Of a DNA stretch of 64,000 bases, positions 36,131-50,784 are shown piece after piece. Origin of the DNA: Quercus robur (taxonomy: Eukaryota > Streptophyta > Magnoliopsida > Fagales > Fagaceae); the NCBI RefSeq assembly GCF_932294415.1, contig NC_065539.1, positions 52,223,501 to 52,287,500 on the forward strand. Reading direction: 5' to 3'. The notes beneath the pieces were generated by a model. That model saw only the letters and a program-made list of their open reading frames with translations. It ran no database searches and was not told the DNA's origin. The first letter of the stretch is position 1. Every line of letters begins with the position of its first letter. The translations under genes and the position numbers were made by a program.

Positions 36131-36764
36131 AAAACCTCAAACTCTAAACAATCAGAACTTAAAGCAATTTTTTTTATTAAAACTATTAACTTATTTTATA
36201 ATTTATTATTACTGTTTATTTAATAAATATATATATGTATATATATATTTTTTTTAAATAGCTTTTACATATGAATATTCATCAATCCGTGCATCGCATG
36301 AGAATAGTATTAGCATATATATATAAGGAAAAATACTCAAACACCCCCTAAATTTTAAAGTAATGGCCATAACACTTCTTGAACTATTATTTTGGCCAAT
36401 TTGATCCTTAAACTTCACATAACTGCTAAATTAATACTTTCGTTGGTGGTCTCCAGTGGAAACACTAACAGAAGCTCACGTGGTACCTCACTTGAACTTC
36501 AAAAATACCAAATACAATGGCTAAATCGGTTGAGAAACTCAAAAACCTTTGGCTCAATTGAGAGAGAGGGAGTGAGTGAGACGACTAGACCAAAACTATT
36601 GTCGCTGGAGTTCTTATTCCTGTCATGGTCTCGCCTTTATGTCCTGACAGCACCCTATGGTCCCGCGAAGCAGTTGAGAGCCACCATTGTTACTACCATT
36701 ATCTATTTGTCTTGCTGTTGGTTTTTTTTTCCTGCTATCTTTTTCAAATCCTCCAGTGAACGTG

Positions 36765-36841
36765 TATGCAAAAATTCATTACTTTTTAAGTATGCTATAC
36801 AGCTATTTGATGAAATGCCTGAGAGGGATATGACCAATTGA
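36765..36841 (+). pseudogene. PPR-motif fragment inside the left inverted repeat
   Basis: The reading YAIQLFDEMPERDMT matches the core of plant pentatricopeptide-repeat motifs (YAxxLFDEMPERDxxSW). The mirrored right terminus (about 40425-40490, minus strand) encodes the related VIQLFDEMSERDMA in a shifted context. The fragment is too short to function and most likely derives from a captured host PPR gene. The longer open frame 36392-36841 is mostly inverted-repeat sequence. Confidence 0.55.
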
Positions 36842-37199
36842 TGCCACCACAATTGCTCTTTGGGAGTTGAATGATAAAAATGGGGATTTGCAATATAATG
36901 GGTGATGTATGCATGAATAGTATGATCTCAAATGCAAATGTTTCCCATCCCTTCAAAAGGAAGGTGTTGTTTTTAATGTACATGTAATCTCATTTTTCAT
37001 GCATTCTTTAATGACTTAAATAGCCCCATCCCCCTTTTTTTTTTTTCAAAATGGTAGAATGATATTAAAATTGTGAAAAAAAATTTATGTTCATGAATAT
37101 ATATTTGGTGATACAAGGAGGAATATTCTCTATCTAAGCTCCTATTGTTTTTGATATTGTTTCATCTTTAGCCAATTCTCTTGTAGCTTTGTTGTAGTT

Positions 37200-37570
37200 C
37201 TTTGATACACAGAATATTGTCCTATTGAGCTGCCTTGCCAAAGCCTTAGATTCTTGTATTAGGTACCCAAAGTTTGCAAAGGACTTGTCAAGTGTGTTGC
37301 TATCAAGATCAATAGGATTGGTTCAACATGTGGTGGCATCAATAAGAATTTGCAACAAACCAGCACAATGGCTTGAAGAATGTGCAACTAACACATGGCC
37401 TCAAATTTGCATCACATGTGGTCTTCAAGGAGGCACTAAAGGATCGCAAGAATAGTAAGATTTCTTCAAGATGGCTGGCCGAGAAATATTTGGCATTTTT
37501 TAGGGATGATCATATTTGGATAGAAAATACATTAAGGATAGTGATGGGCCAATATACTTTTGTTTTTTAA
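37200..37570 (+). pseudogene. Decayed Mutator-type transposase-like fragment
   Basis: The frame 37373-37570 contains FASHVVFKEAL, like the F..K..FK.AL region of plant MULE transposases, and ISSRWLAEKYLAFFRDDHIW, like the SxWLAxKYxxxFRxxPxW region that follows the zinc-binding stretch. The intervening segment and the catalytic DDE domain are missing. Assignment rests on short motif resemblance. Confidence 0.5.
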
Positions 37571-38061
37571 TATTGTTGGAAAAATTAAAAAAATGTAATG
37601 ATTGATTTATTGGGTGTTATTTTTTGTGAAACAATATACTACTTGTAAACAATTATTGATATTTCAATTTATTGTACATTGGGAAACATTCATTTTTTGG
37701 TTAAGACTTTCTTCCCTTATTTGGAGACACATGTTTAGTGCCTACTACTTTTTTAAGCTCAATGTATGAACCCAAGCAGTTGAATCAAGTATGTGTACAA
37801 ATGCTATTGAACTTGATGAGAGAGGTATGTGTACAAATGCTTTACTGATCAAAATGATTGTTATAGAAAGGATAATAATGAAGGATCTTTTGTATAGGAA
37901 GCCAGTAGCAATTAAAGTAAAACTAAAGGCATAACAATTGGTAGCAAAGGTTATTAAATAGATAGCAACAAATTTATACTACCTATCTGAATTTTTTTTC
38001 TTCCAATTAACCCTACTTTGCTAACAATTTCGTTAGTTGCTCAGTTTTGAAACAATGTGGG

Positions 38062-40078
38062 AAACTAGCATCTCGAGATTAATGTAAAAATCGAGCTTCT
38101 AATACTTGAGTTAGGGATTTTTCATACAATGATGTGGACAAATTTTTCCACGTGGATATCAAGTTTATAAAACTCGCTTTTAAACTCGAGTTATAGAAAC
38201 TCATTTTTTGACCACTTAAAACCTAAAATCCAGACCTCACTCATTACTCCCTTTCAAACACTCACTCTCAGGCTTTCATCAATCACTCAACTTTCAAACA
38301 CTCACTCTCAAGCTTTCAAACCCAAACTCCCTCTTAGACAACCAAATCAGATACTCTGACACTTACTCTCACACACCCAAATCTATCCTCCTTTAAACAC
38401 TGAAACCCACCCAAATTACTCACTCTCACCCTCAAACACTCCTTCTTCAAACACTCTCGTCTTTCAAACACCGACGACCACACATTCAGACATTGTTTCA
38501 CCTGAGACGCTCACTCACTCTAACGGAGACGCTCCTCTCATCGGCGACCCAAAGATCCTCAGTCAAAATCCTCCTTTAAGGTATGTGTAGGTCAATGATC
38601 TTCGTTCAAGTTCATCTTCAAGTTCACTCATCTTATATAAAACACAAACAAAAGATTTTGAATGAAATGCCCATACTGAAATGAACGATCATGAACATCA
38701 TCATCCTTTACACGTGTAAAATACTCATATTGAGCATCCGAAACTGTAACTTGTAAACTTGTGGTTGTTTGTTGGATTTCCTCGATATCAACTTCTGCAC
38801 GTGACTCCAACTGTATGTACAACTCAATACCATTTACTTCAGGTATTCTCTCCAACTTGTCAAACATGATCTTTACATGTTTGTTTGCTTCTATCACCAT
38901 ATACTTGTAATTAATTCGGCACTTTAGGACTTCATGTGGCATACGATAAGTAATTTGTATGTTGTGCATGGTATGATTCACACACAATTCTTCCATAACT
39001 ATCATCTTCAATTCATCAAGGGCCTTCAACCTACGATCAATTTGGGTATAATAGCACTTTATACCCTTTAAATGGCAATTCCTTGTTCAAATTGGTATTT
39101 TTAAGCGAACCACCATGGTATAAGATTATATCAATTACAGTCATTGTGAACCTATTAGAGTTAAATTACTATGTTAGTTAAAAAATATTTTATCTAGTCA
39201 AACTACACAAAATACAAATTCCAATTCATTCAAAGGGCATGAATTTCATTACACATTTCATACCCAAATTCTTTTTCCGTCATGCTAAGATTACCCATTT
39301 CATACCCAATACCAAAAAAAAAAAAAAAACCAAAATCCTTGAAAAGTATACAACATTTAATTTAATTACATACCCATTTCACACCCAATAAATAAAAAAT
39401 TAAAAAAAAAATTTCATTACACATTCAAAGGGCATGAATCACATATCCATTTCATTACAATTTATTTGAAGGGCATGGAGTTCATTACCCATTTTGTACC
39501 CAATAAATGATGAATAAAGTCAAGATCCTTGTAAGATCATGATAAAGATAAGAGCCTAGAAATGATGAATAAATTTTGATAACAAAAACCATGCAAATAA
39601 ATACTCAAAAAATTTACACTAACAAAACAAAGTTCTATAATTCAAAATATTGGTATCTTAACTAAGTTATGTTAACTATCTACCAAATAAATAGTCAAAC
39701 TCTTTAATCCATACCCAACAACAAATAAAACCCAACTACAATGACAATCAAATCAAAACCCTTACATGAGATATAAATTTGTTGAGAGGGAGGAGCAGTG
39801 ACAAAGAGAGGCAATGTGGTGTGAGAAGTGTGAGAGTTATGGGTGAGTGAGGTAGTGAGTTTCTAAGGAGCATGAGGCTGAGTGTTATGGGTGAGAGAGT
39901 GTTGAGTGACTTACTGATGCATATCTGTGTTTTATAAAATTTTGCCCAACAAAAATCGAGTTTATAAGACTCAAGATCCATGTGACATAATAATGTCCAA
40001 CTCATCAAGTATGAAGCGAGTCTTTAAGTCTCGAGTTTTATATAGAACTTGAGTTTCTAAAACTCGAGATCCTAGTTT
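38062..40078 (-). mobile_element. Second Mutator-like element nested inside the first
   Basis: Inverted termini AAACTAGCATCTCGAG (left) and CTCGAGATCCTAGTTT (right), followed by several CTCGAGTT/AACTCGAG words, define a 2.0-kb unit. It contains a minus-strand transposase-like frame (38628-39029) and a region rich in CACTCTCAAGC/TCAAACACTCA motifs (38230-38520). No clear TSD was found (flanks CAATGTGGG and ACTAAAACC). Confidence 0.6.
38628..39029 (-). pseudogene. MULE transposase N-terminal-domain-like fragment
   Basis: A 133-aa minus-strand frame reads LKALDELKMIVMEEL, IQITYRMP, YMVIEANKHVKIMFDKLERIP and IELYIQLES. This is the order seen in the N-terminal region of many plant MULE transposases (LDELK ... 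ITYR.P ... I..D..V..MF ... ELYV). Just upstream (minus strand, about 39145-39030) another frame gives IILYHGGSL, also typical of that N-terminus, separated by a stop and frameshift. The catalytic region is absent. Confidence 0.6.
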
Positions 40079-40982
40079 ACTAAAACCTTTCAAACGTGTG
40101 TTAACTTACTATATTCTCTGCTTTTACTATGCTAGTCCCCAAATATCCCCTACCTATCTATGCACATGGTTTGATTACATTCGCTTTGTATCTTGTAGAT
40201 GATGACCCAGCCATTTATTATGCCTAGAGTGAGATTGTTGGGAGGCGTACAGTACACAAGTATTCATAAATGGAAAGCACCATTGGAGGCATTGAAAATC
40301 AAAATGAAGGTTTTTGCCCACAAAAGTTAGTAAAAATGCATCAAAATAAACTTAAATTATTGTCAAGAAATTGAAAACCCATCTAAAATCCTGCCAAACA
40401 TCCAAACCCCATTAGAGCACTAGCCATATCTCTCTCAGACATTTCATCAAATAGTTGTATGACACATTTAAAAGCAATTTATTTTTGCATACATGCTCAC
40501 AAGAGCACTAGCCATAACAATGTGATAAATTGCAAACCCATGACATTCCAATCACATAGAGGATTGGAAAAATAGATCAAAGGGTAAAAAAAAAACTAGC
40601 AGCACAATGACAATGGTAACAATGGTGGCTCTTAATTGCTTGGTAGGACCACAATGGGCGTCATAGGGACATAAAGGGTGAGACCATGGCGGGAAAAGAA
40701 CTTTGGCGACGGTAGTTCTGGTTCGATCATCTCTCTCTTTCTCAATTGAGCTGAAGGTTTCTTATAGTTCTTCTTTTCTTCTCAATCATTTCAGCCTCTC
40801 TATTTCGTATTTTTTAAGTTCACATGAGATACCATGTGAGCTTTCTGTCAATGTTTTAACTGAGACCAAGGGAAGGATTGATTTGGTAGTTATATGAAGT
40901 TTAAGGAATAGATTGGCCAAAATGAAAGTTTAGGAGAGTGTCTTGGCCACTACTTCAAAGTTTAGGGATGGATAGGCATTTT

Positions 40983-40985
<3 letters not shown>

Positions 40986-41022
<37 letters not shown>
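40986..41022. repeat. (AT)n microsatellite at the right end of the Mutator-like element
   Basis: A pure AT array of about 33 bases joins the element end to the right direct repeat. Confidence 0.9.
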
Positions 41023-41025
<3 letters not shown>

Positions 41026-41270
41026 ATGACCTTTCTATATAATCTCTCTTAACCAATAAAGTCATCCCTATAATTAAATCTCACATAATATACCCCATGT
41101 TGTTGTATTTTTTATTTTTTCATTTTTTTCCCATGATGAAAGTTAAGCTTATTTTTTAATCTAATAAATTCATCTTACTCACTATTCTTTGCTTTTGAAT
41201 TTGTGTGCGGGATATTATATTAAGGGAAGTTTACCATAAAGAAGCAAAACAATTGACACTCATTTAAGTT
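41023..41270. repeat. Right copy of the 245-bp direct repeat (empty site)
   Basis: It aligns with the split copy at 35235-36130 without the 649-bp LTR-like insertion; the junction reads CATCCCTATAATTAAATC. Confidence 0.75.
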
Positions 41271-41289
41271 CTTGGTTCTCTCTTATGTA

Positions 41290-41324
<35 letters not shown>

Positions 41325-41768
41325 TCTAAATTTTTGAACTCTTTTGTGTATGTTTTAATTTTGGGTTTTGGTTATTATATTTAATTTGTGAGTATATTGA
41401 TTTTTTAAATTAGACTATCACTAGGAAAAAATATTTGTATTAAGGAGTTATTTTGTTTATTATTGTTTGTGCAAGTTAGAGCATAGATTAAATATAACTC
41501 AAATAGGAATGATCAAACTCACACTGCATCTTGTATTAAAAAATCAGCACACCGCACACATGTAGCTTTAAAATATAGAAATAGATAAACACTTCTAAAA
41601 AATTGAAAAAGCATCTCTTCAACATAATCCACACAGTGGACACATAAAGATTCAGTTTAGAGGTATGCCAACCCATTAATTTGATGACTCAACCTAATCT
41701 TTTCTGGGTTGATTTTTTTGTGTATTAACAAGTAAGGTTAGGCCTTCTTCTTCTTCTTCTTCTTCTTC

Positions 41769-41803
<35 letters not shown>

Positions 41804-42360
41804 GTTTTTTCTAAAGTTTGGGTTGACAATATTTGGAAGTTTGGGTTGACAATATTTTCAACTTAGGTAACCTAATCCAACTCACATTATTGATAATTTA
41901 ATAAATGTGTGTTCTTTAGATTTTAAATCTTATGTCAAATTTGTTAGTCTAATTTGTTTCGATGTTTTAATAAAGTTGGAATGTTTGTATTAGTCCTAAG
42001 TCCTAACAAATGGCCTCAAACCAATTCCTACAGGCTAGGATTTGTAGGAGGGTTTCTCAACTTAAGTTAATTGAATTAAGTTGAAAAAATAACTTAAGTT
42101 CAACCCAATCCAACCTGACTTATGTATAAACTCAATCATAATTTACTGCCTTTGAAAATTGAAATAGAATAATTTTGTCATTCTTGAAGAAGAAACATTA
42201 ACCCGTCCCCTACCTCACTTATCCATAAAGTGCCTAAGAAGAATAAAATCACTTTTCAAGACCTTAGGGAAATTGCAGAAAAATTAAACAAACCTAACCC
42301 CAAGAAATTAATACATATACTAGTATAATTTTCATGTAATGCATGACTTGATAAAAATTC
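41271..42360. other. AT-rich intergenic DNA with TTC/TTA trinucleotide arrays
   Basis: No gene is seen. A long T tract lies at about 41290-41322, a compound (CTT)n(ATT)n array at about 41742-41803, and a 22-bp tandem repeat (AGTTTGGGTTGACAATATTT) at about 41815-41862. Confidence 0.6.
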
Positions 42361-42365
42361 ATATG

Positions 42366-43137
42366 TGTAAGGACCTGATTTGAACTCCTAGCCCAAAAGT
42401 TATATGGACTTAGGTCTAAAAAGCTCAAAACAATAATTTTGTAGAAAATGGGTTAGAAAACTGGGTTTTAATGAATTAAGCAGCGAGTAAACAGATCTAG
42501 ATGACAAAGAAAGGAAAATAACAAATTAACACTAAGGAAAGATATTCTCGACAACATCCGAGGAGACTAGTTCCAATAAATTGCTCTTGAAGCTTTATTA
42601 CAAGTTTGATTCCTAATTGTGACAATGTTTCTCTTCTTTTTCTGATCTCTTGCTCATGGAGGGTCTCTTACATTATATAGCTCCCTTTGGACTATCTTGA
42701 TCTTACACTTGTTAGTTATCTAAGCCTTTATTTGAGTACCTGTCCCATTAGACACCCTCTTTGGCTTTCTGTGAGTTGTGATAGTCAAGGCAGCACTGTT
42801 CAGAGGTCTTCTCCACATAAATGCGGCCAGAAAAGTAGCTGTAGTGCATTCAATGCTGTTGTAGCAGCTTTCCCTTATATATTTTTGGGTTCCCCTCCTT
42901 CTCGTATGTTCATGATGCACGTCCCTATCATTGAAGTTTCATGAAAGGTCATTCTGATCATTGGAATACATATTTGAGCTGTACTTATCGTATCCGATGA
43001 GATATTCCTCCTTGGACAACCTTCCTATTTATATCTTACTCATTAAATCCTTTTAAACCATTCATTCATTCTCGAACTACTCATGCTCTTGACCAAGGCC
43101 CAAGGCCCAATATATAATTTGGACCCTTAATCCTACA
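42366..43137. mobile_element. Solo LTR of an LTR retrotransposon (TSD ATATG)
   Basis: A 772-bp unit starts TGTAAGGACC and ends AATCCTACA, flanked by identical ATATG at 42361-42365 and 43138-43142. No internal region or partner LTR is present. The open frame 42687-42944 lies within the LTR and has no protein resemblance. Confidence 0.8.
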
Positions 43138-43142
43138 ATATG

Positions 43143-44340
43143 TAATCTGAAAAATGTTAAATAATTAAAACTAAATTATTAAATAAATAGTAATAATAAA
43201 TTATAAAATATGTAAATAATTTAAATAATATTACTTTAAGAATTCCTTTGTTTCTAAAAAAAAAAAAAAAAAAAATTTAATGAAGGTAAGCTTGTAAATG
43301 TGCCAAGTTGATCCTAAAATTAAAATTTCAGGCTTGTTAATTGAATTTAATTTGAATATAAGTAGAGTTTAAGCTCATTATGAAACAATATTACATATTC
43401 AAGTTTAGACTGTTTAGTTCATTTTATTTTCAAACAAGGTTGACATTTTTTCCGATCTACTTGATTAACTTATTCTTTTCTCATATTTAGTAAAACTATG
43501 ACTAAACTTTTTATCCCTTAAAAAATCTATGAATTTTTATTATGAATGGACGATTTATATTATCAATAAAGTACAAATTAGAATTTGATATCATATACAT
43601 CTATCTACAAACTTATATAATCCAATTCTAAGTATATATAAATATATTTTTAGATAAATATGCGTATAAAAATATAATATTTATATATAGTTAACTAAAG
43701 CTTCATGTTCACAAACTTGTTTTAAAACTTTTTGTTTTCTTTCTATTTGAGCTTGACTTGTCAATTAAACAAACGAACATAAAACAAACTTCTTTTTCAA
43801 CTCTAAATGGAAGGCTAAAGTAAAAGAAGAATAAACACAAAAAAGATAACCTTTCAAACTCCACCCATATCTTTTTTTTTAGTGTAAATTTTGAGAATTT
43901 AATCGTGAGATTGCATAATTTTACTATACCTTTTATACTTGCAAAATTTTAAGAAAATTAAAAGTCAATAACTATATCAAAATTTCAAGAAAAAATATAT
44001 TTATTAATCGAATAATAAATAACATTCGATTTTGAACGAAATTTTACATCTGTTAAAAACATAAAAAAACATACAATTCAACTGTTAGATTTTCAAAATT
44101 CACATTCAATTAAAAGATATTGTTAGGTTTTCAAAATTCGCATTCAATTAAAAGATATACAAAGAATTTGAAGGAATTCCCTCCAAACTCCAACAAACAC
44201 AACTTTTGTTTTATTTTATTTTTTTATTATTTATTTTTATTATAAAATTTGTTTGGTACTAAACTGGATTTAGATAACCCCAGACCCAAAATGGATTGTA
44301 ACTCCACCAGCAACCAAACAGACTGAAAAGGTGTATCATT
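43143..44340. other. AT-rich intergenic DNA upstream of eS24
   Basis: No gene is seen. A 38-bp tandem repeat (two copies at about 44083-44158, containing TTTTCAAAATTC-CATTCAATTAAAAG) is the only clear structure. Confidence 0.55.
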
Positions 44341-44347
44341 CACTCTT

Positions 44348-44356
44348 AAACCCTAA
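44348..44356 (+). promoter_or_regulatory. Telo-box AAACCCTAA of the eS24 promoter/leader
   Basis: AAACCCTAA about 250 bp before the start codon, followed by a pyrimidine-rich stretch (ATCACCCTCTCTCGC). Telo-boxes near the start site are a known feature of plant ribosomal-protein and translation genes. Confidence 0.6.
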
Positions 44357-44605
44357 TATCACCCTCTCTCGCGCACACAGCCAATTTGCTCCGTCTCAGA
44401 CTCGAAACGCATCGGCGCCAAAGAGAGACCAAAGTGAAAACCTGAAACACAACCTCTCTCACAATCACAGTACGTTTGTTTCTCAATCTCTTCCTTAACC
44501 AATACTATGTAAGATCTAGACACACACACACACAGATATATGAAACATGTGTGAATGCTTATATGTGAATTATCGGATTTTGTTTTGTTTGTGTTTTGCA
44601 GAACA

Positions 44606-47858
<3,253 letters not shown>

Positions 47859-49019
47859 GATTACTAAGATTGTGTGCCATTTCGTCAGTAATACCATAGA
47901 GCTGGATCGCCAGAGGATGTGTCTTCTATTTCTTTTATTAGCTATAATCTTAAGCTTTTGACTTTATTTTTGAGGTGTAATGTGCTCTGATTGTGGGACT
48001 GCTAAACCTGTTTATTTAGCACGTGAGAGATCGTTAAATCAATTGGAATGAAGTTTACATTTTGTTAACATCTGCATTTATTTTTTTCAGCTAGAAAAAA
48101 AATGAAGAAAAAGAAACTTCTGCCGTGACACATGAGCATGAATTGCCTTGATTCACCAGAAGTTCATTCTAAGAGAAAAAACTCTAAAGAGAAAAAAATC
48201 CAAAAAGTTGAGTGGTGAACCTTGGCTTGATATTAGTAGCTTAGAAATATACCTTCATCGCTCCGAGAGTCGAATTTTCCCACATTCTCTCTATCCTTGA
48301 GGATGAAACAAGTACTTTTCTCTCTATCCTTGAGGATGAAACAAGTACTTTCAAAGATTCTGAAATAATAAATTCAAAGATTCTGAAATAGTAAATTTTT
48401 ATGGCAGGATATTTTTCTTTACAAAGTTTTCCTCTTAATTTGGGAGGATGTGTTTTTGTGGAGGTAGGTGGAAAATCTCTAGCCATCCCTCTTTGCACAC
48501 GCCAAACAAAGGAAAACCGGAAACTTCAACTTCTTTTTTGGGGGTTTTTTTATTATTCTTTTTCCATCGTTCAAGTTTTCCTTCCAACCAAACATATCAC
48601 TAATGACACAATAAATTTGACTATTTGTTTTTCACAACTAATTGATATGACAAGTTATAATTATTGAATCATTATTTTCACATACACCTACTATTAACAT
48701 GATTTTTATTATATATTAATTAAGAAAAATATTAAATCGTAAGGTTTTTGTTGCAGGGGCTGGGATTCCTGCTTCGGACCTGTCATTCCATTTAGACCCT
48801 ACTTGTCTACCTTTTTTCTTTCCTCAAAAAAATTACACCATCCTCCCTTGAAATATAAGGAAATGACAATAAACCTCAAAGTTTTGAAAATATGACAGTC
48901 CCCTCCTTGAGGTTTGTGATAAACATATCAAATACAATGAAATACTTATTATACGTCTTTGAGTTACCGAATTAAGCGTTCATAATTTCTGGTAAATTGA
49001 GTGTTTAGGTAAGGGCAAA
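47859..49019. other. eS24 3' UTR and intergenic DNA
   Basis: The first 150-250 bp are probably eS24 3' UTR. Beyond this no gene is seen. Two short tandem duplications abut each other at 48285-48396: a 33-bp unit (TCTCTATCCTTGAGGATGAA) and a 23-bp unit (TCAAAGATTCTGAAATA), two copies each. Confidence 0.55.
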
Positions 49020-50418
49020 ATATAGACTTCATAGGAACTAGATGGAGTTTGGGTCGGAACAGTAACATCAGCTTCTGGTTTGACAGGTGGACCTCAGAAG
49101 GTCCGATAAGGAGTCTTATCCATGGTCCTCTCACTAGGGAAGAGGAGGAGTTGAGAGTTGGAGATATAGCGTCGGAATTTGGATGGAATTGGTGCAAAAT
49201 TTCTATGGAGCTTCCTGCAAAGACCTATATGGAAATCAAGGCCATGCCTCATTCTCGTGTATCAGAAGAGAAGGATAAACTCATATGGGCTGCTACCTCT
49301 AATGGGGAATTTAACCTTGCCAGTGCTTACAAGATTGCTTCAAATCAGGTGGATTTTGTCCCTGCTTTTAATGGTTGTTGGATTTGGAAATTAAAAATTA
49401 TGCCAAAAATCCAGTCTTTCATCTAGATGTGCTTACACAGAAGTATTGCAACTCGGGAATGTCTTGCCAAAAGGGGTATTCCGATTAACTCTTCTTGCCC
49501 CTTTTGCCACCAATCTTCGGAATCAATCCTTCATCTTCTTCGAGATTGCCTTGCGATTTCTACTGTTTGGCATAATCTAAATCCTCTTGGCCTTGCTTCT
49601 ACCTTATTCTCTCAAGACTTACACACTTGGCTTGAATCCAACTGCAGAACCGGGAATAAGGTCTGCTCCTTCTCTGTTCTGTGGCATATCCTTTTCTCTT
49701 TCGGAATTTGGTCTATTTGGAATCACCGAAACAAGGTTGTCTTCCAAAACCGTACTCCCTCTTCTTCTCTTCATCAGGAAATCATCCAAAGGGCAATGGA
49801 AATTTTCTTTTGTGCCTAAGGCAGCAGCCTTCATAAGCCGAAGTTGATCAAGATGATTAGATGGGAAAGACCCTGTAGGTGTTGGTATAAGTTGAACAAG
49901 GACGATTCTGCAGCTGGGAATCCTGGGGTTGCTGGGGGAGGCGGCGTGCTTAAGGATGATGCAGGTGTGTGGGTTAAAGGCTTTGCTAGACAAATTGGTC
50001 ATACTACCAACTTCTTAGCAGAGCTTTGGGCTCTTAGGAATGGCCTTATTATGTGTTCAGAGCTACATATTAATGCTCTAGAAATAGACTTGGATGCCAA
50101 AGTCATCGCTGATTTGATGAATAACTCAGGGTCTTCCATTGCTTCTAATTCCTCTATATTGGCTGATTGCAGGCTCTTGATTTCCCGTTTTCCTCAAGTT
50201 AAAGTGAAGCACTGCTATCAAGAATCAAACTCCTGTGCAGATGCTCTTGCCCGTCAAGGATCCAAGCTTCCCTCTGATTTTTTGTATTTCTCTTCCCCTC
50301 CCCCTTGGTTGTTTAACGTTTATGTTTCGGACCTCTATGGCCTCTATCATTCCAGGCTTTGTCCTGGCCCAGTTGTATCTTCGCCTCTTTTTTAGTTTAA
50401 TGCAATCTCCAGTTTACC

Positions 50419-50449
<31 letters not shown>

Positions 50450-50461
50450 TATAGACTTCAT
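49020..50461 (+). mobile_element. 5'-truncated L1-type LINE with 13-bp TSD
   Basis: ATATAGACTTCAT occurs at 49020-49032 and 50449-50461, bracketing a 3'-end LINE fragment with an A-rich tail (about 50419-50448). One reading frame runs nearly the whole length: the ISFWFDRW region, a zf-RVT zinc-binding segment (CPFCHQSSESILHLLRDC), and a C-terminal RNase H-like domain (AGGGGVLKDDAGVW, LAELWALRNGL, EIDLDAKVIADL, NSCADALARQG). It is interrupted in frame by TAG at 49424-49426 (where a Trp is usual) and TAA at 49817-49819. The reverse transcriptase is lost by 5' truncation, so this is a dead insertion. Confidence 0.88.
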
Positions 50462-50784
50462 TTATAAGCCAAGCACAAAATAGGAATATTATCACTTAAC
50501 CAAGGGCAAGTTAGTCCACAAAATTAGGGTAACTCCAGCGCAAAATAGGGATTTCATCATATTTCTTTAGGGAGGTGATTGTCTATATAGATAAATGTCA
50601 AGATATTTATTAAAAAAAAGTTTAAGAATAATAGATTTTCTCATATCACAATGGCACAAGAAAGAGCTCTACAAGACACAAATACGACAAACATGGCCTC
50701 GCCCATAAATTTTTATCAAAAAGAAAAAAAAAAATTCAGAAACGTTTTTATAACAGTTTCTTGAGACCACTCAGAAGCTCTTTT
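50462..50784. other. Spacer between LINE and PMEI-like gene
   Basis: No gene is seen. It probably contains the 3' UTR of the minus-strand PMEI-like reading frame. Confidence 0.5.

Larger units (their letters stand above)
36327..40985. mobile_element. Mutator-like element, 4.66 kb, with long terminal inverted repeats
   Basis: The left end 36327-36836 and right end about 40425-40985 are inverted copies, roughly 75-80% alike by eye, over about 500 bp; for example TTTTGGCCAATTTGATCCTTAAACT on the left matches TTTTGGCCAATCTATTCCTTAAACT on the reverse of the right. The interior holds decayed transposase-like pieces and a second nested element (38062-40078). Both ends lie in AT-dinucleotide DNA, so a 9-bp TSD cannot be proven. 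Long TIRs plus Mutator-type transposase debris point to the MULE superfamily. Both termini carry a short PPR-like coding fragment, as seen in Pack-MULEs. Confidence 0.7.

Noticed and set aside
36392-36841. 149-codon plus-strand frame that could look like a novel gene
   Set aside because: Almost entirely terminal inverted repeat of the Mutator-like element; only the short PPR-like end has protein resemblance.
42687-42944. 85-codon frame near eS24
   Set aside because: It lies wholly inside a solo LTR with a 5-bp TSD and shows no family motif.
49427-49819. Two or three separate genes instead of one LINE at 49049-50395
   Set aside because: All frames are in the same phase, separated only by in-frame stops, and together follow LINE domain order within one TSD.
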